40,585 nucleotides of DNA from WHSW01 sp963740055 (GTDB taxonomy: Bacteria > Actinomycetota > Thermoleophilia > Solirubrobacterales > 70-9). Below the pieces are notes generated by a model, which saw only the letters and a list, made by a program, of their open reading frames with translations, was not told the origin of the DNA and did no database searches. Positions 32,710-40,585 of this stretch are shown here, piece by piece; positions within the stretch are counted from its first letter, which is position 1; each line of letters starts with the position of its first letter. The stretch spans positions 1-40,585 of the forward strand of contig CAVUCL010000003.1 of assembly GCA_963740055.1 (NCBI GenBank). Reading direction: 5' to 3'. A program made the translations under genes and the position numbers.

Positions 32710-34591
32710 ATGTCAGCACGGTCGATTCGCAGGGCACATCGCCGAGAGGTCGAGCGCGAAGGGCGCCGTTCGGGCCGACTCGGAAAGCGGGCCGCGGCCG
32801 GCGCCGCGGCAGGCACGCTGGGTGCGGTCGCCTTCGCGGCCCCCGCCGAGGCCGCCACTTTCACCGTCTCCAACCTCGACGACGCCGGCGCGGGCAGCCT
32901 GCGCGAGGCGATCGAGGACGCCAACCTCACTGGCGCCTCCGACACCGTCGTCTTCCAGTCGGGCCTCAGCGGCACGATCACGCTCGCGAGCGAGATCCCG
33001 ATCGACGAGCCGGTCGAGATCCAGGGACCGGGCGCCGACACGATCACGGTCAGCGGCGACGACCAGTTCCAGATCTTCGAGGCCGACACCGACGACGACG
33101 CCGGTCGCGATCTCCGGGCTCACGCTGACCGAGGGCATGGGTAGCAACGCCGGCGCGATCCGCACCGACAACGTCGAGCTCACGATCGCCGACTCGGTCC
33201 TGACCGGCAACGAGTCAACCGGCCGGGGCGGGGCGCTGTACGCGGCGAACGGGACGCTCGAGATCACGAACACCACCTTCTCCGACAACTTCGCCGACGA
33301 GGACGGCGGCGCGGTCGGGGTCGCGAGCACGAACGACGACGACGCGGTCGAGGTCTTCGTCCGCGGCAGCCAGTTCACCGGCAACGATACGGAGGGCCAG
33401 GGGGGCGCGCTGTATCTGTTCAGCCTCGACAGCGGAGCCCTGATCGAGAACTCGACCTTCACCGGCAACACGGCCGACTCCGACGGCGGTGGGATCTTCG
33501 TCAGCGAGTCGGATGAGCTCGGCGACGTGACGATCGACTCGGTGACCGTCGCCGGGAACTCGTCCGGCGATGACGGCGGTGGGATCTTGATTCCGGACAC
33601 GGGCGACCCTTCGACGAACCTGATTCAGAACTCGACCGTGTCGGGCAACACCGCGGACGGCGCCGGCGGCGGGATCTCGGTCGTCACCGGGGACCCCGAC
33701 GACGAGGACACGACGATCCGCAACTCGACGATCGCCGACAACACCGCGGGCAGCCGCGGGGGCGGCGTCTACCGCGACGCGGACGAGATCGATCCGGGCG
33801 TCTTCGCCGACGGCGACAGCGTCGCGCTGAGCAGCACGATCGTCGCCGGCAACACCGCGAACAGCGGCGCCGACCTCGCGCAGAGCCCAGAGTTCGAGGC
33901 GGACGAGGGGGAGTTCCTGCTCGGCTTCAGCCTCGTCGGCGGGATCGGGAATGCGACGATCACCGAGGAGCCCGCGGGCTCCAACCTTCTCGGCGTCGAC
34001 CCGCAGCTCGGCCCGCTCGCCGACAACGGCGGCCCGACCCAGACCCACCTGCCGGCATTGACGAGCCCGGCGCTGGACGCCGGGATCGCCAACGGGCTCT
34101 CGACAGACCAGCGCGGGCTGGCGCGCACCTTCGACGCCACCAACCTCGCCAACCCGGTGGGCGGCGACGGCACCGACATCGGCGCGGTCGAGCAGGCCGC
34201 CGAGGGGGTCTGCAAGGGCCTCGCGGCGACGGTGCTGTTCGCCCCCGGTCAGCCGATCACCGGCTCGAGCGGCCCCGACGTGATCGTCGGCACCGCCGGC
34301 AAGGACAAGGTCAACTCCGGCGGCGGCAAGGACGCGGTCTGCGTCGGCGAGGGCAAGGACAAGGTCTCGGCCAAGGGCGGCAAGGACACGGTCAAGGGCG
34401 GCCCCGGCAAGGACAAGCTCAAGGGCGGCGCCGGCAAGGACAAGCTCTCCGGTCAGGGCGGCGGCGACACGCTCAAGGGCCAGGGCGGCAAGGACACGCT
34501 CAAGGGCGGTCCGGGCAAGGACAAGCTCGTCGGCGGTCCCGGCAAGGACAAGCTCAAGGGCGGCGGCGGCAAGGACACCGAGCGCCAGTAG
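32710..34591 (+). CDS. Repeat-protein copy 5 (type B tail), one frameshift
   Basis: ATG 32710 follows GAGGAGATAGAG, 19 nt after copy 4. N-terminus MSARSIRRAHRREVEREGRR, signal helix (GTLGAVAFAAPAEAA), CSLREA-like TFTVSNLDDAGAGSLREAIEDAN. The frame slips by one base near 33100 (GACGACGACGCCGGTC); dropping it gives a clean join to VAISGLTLTEGMGSNAGAIRTD. The beta-helix is shorter than in copies 3 and 6, the anchor-Q motif reads NGGPTQTHLPALTSPALDAG and the tail is type B. Restored length is about 627 residues. Its stop is 10 nt from the stop of the convergent hydroxylase-sulfotransferase gene. Confidence 0.84.
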
Positions 34592-34600
34592 CGCAGCGGC

Positions 34601-37596
34601 TCAGGCAGTAGCGGCGAGCGCCTCGTCGGGGACGAGGTAGGAGAGGTTGACCGCGTCCGAGCCGTGCTCGGCGAGCTCGGGGAACTTCAGCCCCGGAAGC
34701 ACGGCGACGTCGAAGATCTCCTGGACCGCGTCCTCGAAGCGCAGGAAGGCGACGATGTTGCCGGTCTCGATGTTGACGACCCAGACCCCGCACTGGCGCT
34801 CCTCGAGCCGCCCGGTCAGGGGCAGCCCGCCGAACGTGGTCGCCTCGCGGACCTGCGAGAGGCCGATGAACGCGAGCGGGCCGGCGAAGCTGAGCCCGCG
34901 GGTGAACCCAGGCAGCTCGGCGACGGTCTCGACCTCGCCGCGGTCGAGGTCGACCTTCGCCAGCGTGCCCTGGCCCGACTCGAGCAGCCAGAGGCTGTCG
35001 CGATACCAGCGCGGCGAGTGCGGCATCGAGAGCCCCTTGATCAGCGTCTCCTTCGACTCGACGTCGATCAGGACCCCGCCGCTCGACTTGTTCTCGCGCC
35101 AGCCGCCGGCTGTGTCGGTCTCGCCGAGCGCGGTCACGTAGCGGATCCGGTCGTCGACCACCGCCATCCCGTTCAGGTGGCAGCGGTCCTCGGCGGCGAG
35201 GCCGGTGATGAACGACGGTCGCCAGCGGGGCACGAAGCTGTGCTCCTGGTCGAGCGTCGCCAGGCACGAGAACCGGGTCGCGACCACCCAGAGCTCGCCG
35301 CCGGCGTAGGCGACGTCGTGGATCCGGATGTCGCCGGTGTAGTGGCTGCGGCGGGGGATCAGGCAGGCGTCGTGCTTCTCGGGCGCCGGCTCGAGCTTCT
35401 CGCAGACCTGGGGCAGGTTCTGGTACTCCCAGACCTGTGAGCGGGTCCCGATCGCGAGCTTCGAGCCCTGCCAGCAGAGGCCCATCGGCGTCTCGAAGCC
35501 GCGGAAGTGGGTGTTGAGGCCGTCGCCCGCCTTGCGGGCGCAGATCAGGCGGCCGGTCTGGTAGGTGCTGATCACCAGTGAGGAGTTGAGCTGGCCGAGC
35601 GCCTCGGGAAAGCTCGCGGTGCTGACGCTGCGAAGCGGCGAGCCATTGGGTGCGGCGGCGCGCGGTGCGGCACTCGCCTGATCGGCGGTGGTGGGCGCCG
35701 CGGGCGCACGCTGGAGCAGGTCGCGGCCGCGCTCGGCGGCGGGCTCGATCGCCGCCAGCACCGGCTCGAGCTGCTCCTCGTGGCGCCGCCATTTGTCCGG
35801 GGCGGGTGCGTCGACGGTGTGGCGGGAGAGCGGCAGCGGCGCCTCCACCGCGGTGTCGAGCTCGAGCCCGGCGAACTCGCCGATCGCCGCGAGCTCGCGC
35901 TCGGGGTCCTCGACCAGCGCCGCGTAGTCGAGCGCGTGCACGCGCTCCGCCGGCAGCCGCTCGAGGTCGGCGAGCAGCGCCTGGGTCGCCTTCTGCCACT
36001 GGTCGGCGACGACCTCGGCCAGCGACGCGCCGGCCAGCTTTCGCCACTCGGGGGTCAGGACCAGCGACCAGGGCGGGCCCTCCCAGCCCGGCAGGTCGGG
36101 ATAGGTGACGAAGCGCCCCGACTCCCAGGCGGTGATCATGCTGCTCAGGCTCTCGCGCGGGTCCCGGTACAGGTAGACGAACAGCGCCTGCGGGAAGACC
36201 GCGTTCAGGAACGGGACGCGAAGCGAGTTCTTCGGTGTCTTCTCGAGCATCCGCACCGGCTCGCCGCCCTCGGGGAGCGGGTCCGAGTCGCGATTGCGAA
36301 GCTGGGCGAGAAAGCCCGCTCGCAGCCGCTCGGCCGCCTGCGGCGTCGCGTCGGTGGGGGTGAGGCGGTTGGAGTCCCAGCCGCGGTTCGCCGGTTGCAG
36401 GCCGGGCAGGGCCTCGATCACGGCGTGGCTCTCGCCGCCGACGGTCCAGACGTCGGCCGAGCGGGCGAGGGTCTCGAACAGCAGGCTCGTGCCCGAACGG
36501 GGTGGGGCGACGATGAAGATCGGGCGCTGGAAGCGGTGCAGCGTGCGCGAGCGCTGGACGCCGCGCTGCGCGGCGATCCTCGGCGCCGCCGCCGGCCGCG
36601 GCCGGCGCACCGCTGTTGCCCGTGGCGCCGTTCCCGTTCCCGGCCATCTGCGGGTTCAGCGCCGGTCGGATCAGCATCTGGCGTGCGATCTCGGCGGCGT
36701 CGGCGTTGTTGAACGCGAGCGCCAGCTTCTGTTCGACCGGCTTCAGCGCCGAGTCGAAGCTCTGGCGCAGACGCTCGTAGGTCTCCCAGCCCTCGCGGCT
36801 CTCGCCGTAGCGCGCCCAGGCGACGCGCCAGTCGCGCAGGAAGGAGCTCAGCGCCGCAGCGGAAGGCGACCGCCTCCGCGGTGTCGCCCTCACCCAGGTC
36901 CTGCTCCAGCGAGCGCGCGAGGTGCTCCTGCTCCCAGGGGCTCATCACCACCGGGTAGTTCGAGTGCTCGGTCTCGAGCCGGACCTCGGCGCCGGGCCGG
37001 TAGGGGACGAGCTCCGCTGCCGCCGGCTTGGCGCCGTTCTCGGCGAACGGGCGCTCGCCGCGCCCGACCAGGTCCCAGAACGCGGCCGAGCCGACCGTGT
37101 CGGCGACCAGGTGGATGCGCTGGTCGCCGGTCGGGTTGAGCACGTTGTGCAGTCGCCAGGCGTCGAAGATCCACGACTCGCCGGCGGCCATGTGCACCGA
37201 GCGCTCGTTGCAGATGAACTCGATCACCGGGCTGGTCGTGATCGGGACGTGGATCCGCACCCGGTCGGCCCAGTAGTAGTTGGTGTCGACGTGCAGGGTC
37301 GCTTCCGACTTGCCCTCGAGCCGCATCAGTCGCGAGCGGCCGAAGACGGTCTCGAAGCTCGCCAGCACCTGTTGCAGGTACTCGCACTTCTCCAGATGCG
37401 GGGTCGGGAGCATCGTCCCGGCGACCCCGTCGTCCATCGGGTTGCCGCCGAGGGCGATCAGCGGCAGGGCAGAGTTGCCCGGATGCCCCTGCGGATGCGG
37501 GCGCCAGTCGGACTCGGGGATCGCTGCCACCTCCGCCTGCATCCGCTCGACGTCGAACTCGAACGGCAGCTTGATGAACTCGGTGTCGAGCTTCAT
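34601..37596 (-). CDS. Fusion: Asp/Asn beta-hydroxylase-like + sulfotransferase + TIGR03032-type domain, two frameshifts
   Basis: ATG 37596 opens MKLDTEFIKLPFEFDVERM. Residues about 1-245 are an Asp_Arg_Hydrox-like, Fe(II)/2-oxoglutarate-type domain: LHVDTNYYWADRVRIHVPI supplies an HxD, and WIFDAWRLHNVLNPTGDQRIH the distal His and Arg. A helical linker follows. A sulfotransferase domain (about 355-600) has the PAPS loop IVAPPRSGTSLLFETL and YLYRDPRESLSSM. The end (about 655-997) is a TIGR03032/DUF4915-like domain (LVISTYQTGRLICARK, ETPMGLCWQGSKLAIGT, HLNGMAVVDD), possibly a beta-propeller. The frame slips near 36858 and again near 36590 in an Ala/Gly linker; each is explained by one extra base, and removing both gives one protein of about 997 residues. 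TACGCT (37603-37608, minus) lies 6 nt before the ATG. Confidence 0.82.
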
Positions 37597-37642
37597 GGCG
37601 AGAGCGTAGAAGAAGGTCGCACCGAGGGCCAGTCCCACGGGG

Positions 37643-37672
37643 TTGACGCCGACGCCACGGTGCGGATAGGTT
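37643..37672 (+). promoter_or_regulatory. Promoter of repeat-protein copies 6-7
   Basis: TTGACG (37643-37648), 18 nt, TAGGTT (37667-37672). It is divergent from the leaderless -10 of the fusion gene, so the two units share a 109-bp intergenic region. Confidence 0.65.
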
Positions 37673-37705
37673 CGTCGCGAGCGAGTCGAACGAGGGGAGA
37701 GGGCC

Positions 37706-39901
37706 GTGTCGGTACGGACGTTGAAGCGGGCGAGGCAGCGTGAGCTGGAGCGGATCGAGCGGCGCGAACGGCGACTCTCCGCGAAGGCGAAGCTGGCCGC
37801 GGGCGCCGGCGCGACTCTGGGCGCGACGGTTGTCTTCGCCCCCGCCGCCGAGGCGGCGACGCTCACCGTCACCAACCTCAACAACGCCGGCGCCGGCAGC
37901 CTGCGCCAGGCCTTGATCGACGCCGAGGGCACCGCCGAGGCCGACACGATCGTGTTCCAGTCCGGGCTCTCCGGGACGATCGAGCTCACCAGCGACCTCA
38001 ACGTCCGCAACTACAGCGTCGACATCCAGGGCCCGGGCGCGTCGGTGGTCACGATCGACGGCAACGACAGCCTTATCTTCGATCTCTACAGCTTCGGGGC
38101 CGGTCAGACCGTGGGCATCTCCGGCCTGACGCTGACCAACGCGACCTCGGCGCACGGCGCCGTGCTGCTCGGTTTCTTCCCGCCGTCGGCGACGACTCTC
38201 GACGGCGTGACGATCACCGACAGCGTCTCCACCGGCGCCGGAGGCGGGATCGGCTTCTACTCCGGTGCCGGCGACCTCACGATCCTGAACTCGACAATCA
38301 CCGGCAACTCGGCCGCAACCGAGGGTGGCGGAGTCCACAAGAGCACGCCCGGCACGCTCACGATCACCGACTCGACGATCTCCAACAACGAGGCGACCCA
38401 AGAGGGCGGCGGCGTCTATACGGACCAGAGCGAGCTCGCGGTCAGCGGCTCGACGATCTCGGGCAACGACGCGGGCGAGGAGGGCGGCGGGGTCTACGTC
38501 GACGACACCCCGGGCGAAGCCTCGAACGAGGTCACGGTCCAGGACTCGACCTTCTCCGGCAACACCTCCCCGTCTGAGGGAGGCGGGATCTACCTCGACA
38601 GCATCGACGGCGCGGCGGTGGTCGAGGACAGCACGTTCTCCGGCAACGACGGGGCCGACGGGGGCGGGATCTACTTCGACACCGACAACGCTGGCCCGTT
38701 GACGATCGGCGGTTCGACCTTCACCGGCAACACGGCGTACTACGACGGCGGCGCGGTCGGGATCGACGACACGGACCTCGCGACCACGATCGAGAATACG
38801 ACCATGTCGGGGAACTCGGTCGACGACGAGGGCGGGGCGCTATATCTGGATGGCAAGGAAACGAGCGACGGTGACCCCGCCGTGATCCGCAACTCGACGA
38901 TCGTCGGCAACGACGCCGATTCGGCCGACGAGGGTGGCGGCGGAATCTTCCGCGAGGACTATGACGCCGGCGGAGGGGACATTCGTGGTCGCGACGTCGA
39001 GCTCTCGTCGACAATCGTCGCCAACAACACGGCGCCGGTGAACCCGGATCTCAGCGACGCGGAGCAGATCAACGACGGCTCCGAGTTCGAGCTCGGCTTC
39101 AGCCTGATCGAGGACCTCGGCAACGCCGCGACCTCGGAGGACCCCGCCGGCTCCAACATCACCGGCACCGACCCCGAGCTCGGCCCGCTGGCCGCAAACG
39201 GCGGCCCGACCGAGACCCACCTGCCGTTGCTGGCGAGCCCGGCGCTTGACGCCGGGATCGCCAACGGCCTCGACTCAGACCAGCGCGGCAGCCCACGGAC
39301 CTTCGACGCGGTCGTGATCGCCAACGCCTCGGGCTCCGACGGCACCGACATCGGCGCCACCGAGCTGCAGCCGGGCGAGAACGACCTCCCCGGTAACGCC
39401 GAGTGCCAGGGCGCGGTGGTCGGCTCGAAGACCGGCACCGAGGGCCCCGACACGCTCACCGGCACCGAGGCCCCCGACGCGCTGTTCGGCGCCGGCGGCG
39501 ACGACACGCTCACCGGGCTGGGCGCCAACGACTGCCTGAACGGCGACGCCGGCAACGACACCGCTAACGGCGGCCCCGGCAAGGACCTGGTCAAGGGCCA
39601 GGCCGGAAAGGACAAGCTCAAGGGCTCCGGCGGCAAGGACAAGCTCAAGGGCGCCGGCGGCAAGGACAAGCTAAACGGCGGCGGCGGCAAGGACAAGGTC
39701 TCCGGCGGCGCCGGCAAGGACAAGCTCTCGGGCAAGGGCGGCAAGGACAAGCTCAAGGGCAACGGCGGCTCTGACCGCCTCAAGGCCGCCGACGGCAAGC
39801 GCGACCGCGTCAACTGCGGCGGCGGCAACAAGGACAAGGCCACCGTCGATCCCAAGGACAAGGTCTCCAACAACTGCGAGACGGTGAAGGTGAAGGGATA
39901 G
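37706..39901 (+). CDS. Repeat-protein copy 6: intact CSLREA / beta-helix / Lys-RTX protein (type A tail)
   Basis: A 731-residue intact copy, the best template for the family. GTG 37706 follows GAGGGGAGAGGG. The layout is a basic lead MSVRTLKRARQRELERIERR (about 1-25) and a signal helix ending AEAA (about 26-51). A CSLREA-like LTVTNLNNAGAGSLRQALIDAE follows (about 52-110), then a long ladder of STISGN/STFSGN and GGG units (about 120-480). The anchor-Q block is NGGPTETHLPLLASPALDAG (about 505-540). Canonical RTX repeats (GTEGPDTLTGTEAPDALFGAGG) then pass into GGKDKLKGAGGKDKL repeats. It ends in a two-cysteine cap, VNCGGGNKDK then SNNCETVKVKG. Probably exported and surface-bound. Confidence 0.9.
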   Translation: MSVRTLKRARQRELERIERRERRLSAKAKLAAGAGATLGATVVFAPAAEAATLTVTNLNNAGAGSLRQALIDAEGTAEADTIVFQSGLSGTIELTSDLNVRNYSVDIQGPGASVVTIDGNDSLIFDLYSFGAGQTVGISGLTLTNATSAHGAVLLGFFPPSATTLDGVTITDSVSTGAGGGIGFYSGAGDLTILNSTITGNSAATEGGGVHKSTPGTLTITDSTISNNEATQEGGGVYTDQSELAVSGSTISGNDAGEEGGGVYVDDTPGEASNEVTVQDSTFSGNTSPSEGGGIYLDSIDGAAVVEDSTFSGNDGADGGGIYFDTDNAGPLTIGGSTFTGNTAYYDGGAVGIDDTDLATTIENTTMSGNSVDDEGGALYLDGKETSDGDPAVIRNSTIVGNDADSADEGGGGIFREDYDAGGGDIRGRDVELSSTIVANNTAPVNPDLSDAEQINDGSEFELGFSLIEDLGNAATSEDPAGSNITGTDPELGPLAANGGPTETHLPLLASPALDAGIANGLDSDQRGSPRTFDAVVIANASGSDGTDIGATELQPGENDLPGNAECQGAVVGSKTGTEGPDTLTGTEAPDALFGAGGDDTLTGLGANDCLNGDAGNDTANGGPGKDLVKGQAGKDKLKGSGGKDKLKGAGGKDKLNGGGGKDKVSGGAGKDKLSGKGGKDKLKGNGGSDRLKAADGKRDRVNCGGGNKDKATVDPKDKVSNNCETVKVKG

Positions 39902-39911
39902 GAGGCAAGAG

Positions 39912-40585
39912 ATGTCGGCACGGTCGATTCGTCAGGGCACATCGGCGCGAGCTAGAGCGGACCGAGCGCCGCGAGCGCCGACTCTCGGCGAAGGCGACAC
40001 TGGCGGCGGGCGCCGGCGCGACGGTCGGCGCGACGGTGCTCTTCGCCCCCGCCGCCGAGGCGGCGACGCTGACGGTCACCAACCTCAACGACGCCGGCGC
40101 CGGCAGCCTGCGCCAGGCGCTCAACGACGCCGAGGGCACGGCCGAGGCCGACACGATCGTGTTCCAGTCTGGGCTCTCGGGGACGATCGAGCTCGCCAGC
40201 GACCTCAACGTCCGCAACTTCAGCGTCGACATCCAGGGCCCGGGCGCGTCGGTGGTCACGATCGACGGCGCCCTCAACGTTCCGATCTTCGACCTGTACA
40301 GCTTTGCCGCGGGGCAGGCAGTCGGCATCTCCGGCCTCACCCTCACCAACGGCGACGGATCCACCGGGGGGGCGGTGTACATCGGCGCCTTCACGGATGA
40401 TGCGCCGGACACGACCTTCGACTCGGTCGTGATCACGGACGGCGCCGCGACCACCGGTGGGGCGATCGCCGAATACAGCGGTGCGAGCGACCTCACGATC
40501 CTCAATTCGACGATCAGCGGTAACTCCGCCTCCGAGGAGGGCGGTGGCGTCTACAAGAGCACTCCGGGGACGCTGACGATCACCG
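39912..40585 (+). CDS. Repeat-protein copy 7, 5' part only, one frameshift (continues past window)
   Basis: ATG 39912 follows GGAGG, 10 nt after copy 6. The frame slips at once near 39932: an extra T in CGATTCGTCAGGGCAC compared with copy 5. Without it the protein reads MSARSIRRAHRRELERTERR and continues in one frame through the signal helix (GATVGATVLFAPAAEAA), LTVTNLNDAGAGSLRQALNDAE and the first ladder units to the edge. It is nearly identical to copy 6 over the first 350 nt, so this pair arose by a recent tandem duplication. The tail type is not visible. Confidence 0.8.

Noticed and set aside
19196..40585. Reading the repeat-protein array as chlamydial-type autotransporters
   Set aside because: The ladders have Pmp-like GG and FxxN motifs, but no outer-membrane beta-barrel is encoded. 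The C-termini are RTX-like, and the host appears to be Gram-positive in lineage.

Overview
The window looks like one contig of a very GC-rich actinobacterium. The best guess is class Thermoleophilia (Solirubrobacterales-like). This is inferred from near-total G/C at third codon positions, a cytochrome c maturation System I gene (CcmF), an actinobacterial LexA box, a ydaO-type c-di-AMP riboswitch in front of a cell-wall RlpA-like gene, and a large family of secreted CSLREA / beta-helix / choice-of-anchor-Q proteins. No transposase, integrase, phage gene or CRISPR array was seen.

Layout. Positions 1-6906 hold housekeeping and envelope genes: the end of ccmF, a CcmI-like protein, secG, a short solute-binding lipoprotein, two small membrane proteins (one behind a CsoR-like metal operator), an isoprenylcysteine methyltransferase-like protein, an MMPL/RND exporter and an MTAP-family phosphorylase. 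Positions 6941-9360 hold two SnoaL-like genes, tRNA-Leu(GAG), lexA with its SOS box, a small zinc-ribbon protein, and rnpB with promoter and terminator. Positions 9373-19090 hold an MFS transporter, an SDR, the riboswitch-controlled RlpA-like protein, a cysteine-free carboxymuconolactone decarboxylase-like protein, glnA, a secreted CocE-type hydrolase, a third SnoaL-like protein and a DUF255 thioredoxin-fold protein.

From 19.1 kb to the right edge the window is dominated by seven paralogues of a large secreted repeat protein (starts at 19196, 23504, 28600, 30686, 32710, 37706 and 39912). Each has a signal peptide, a CSLREA-type domain, a Pmp-like right-handed beta-helix ladder and a choice-of-anchor-Q motif. 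The six whose ends are visible finish in an RTX-like nonapeptide tail in which most variable positions have become lysine (GGxGKDKLK). Four start behind a matching promoter (TTGAC, 17-18 nt, TAGGGT-like) and three are tandem followers in two operons. Two tail types occur, and tail DNA is almost identical between non-adjacent copies, which points to gene conversion.

Interleaved are a GST plus class III aminotransferase pair, an MhqR-like MarR / dioxygenase / esterase module with a clear operator palindrome, and an HtrA-like protease. Between the two multi-gene operons of repeat proteins lies one very large gene on the opposite strand (34601-37596). It joins an aspartyl/asparaginyl beta-hydroxylase-like domain, a sulfotransferase and a TIGR03032-type domain. 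I propose, as inference only, that this enzyme modifies the secreted repeat proteins.

Many genes are broken by single-base frameshifts. Almost all of those I could align look like one-base insertions, and they hit both the repeat family and unrelated genes, so sequencing or assembly error is at least as likely as real decay. Gene spans are given as the restored reading frames would run.
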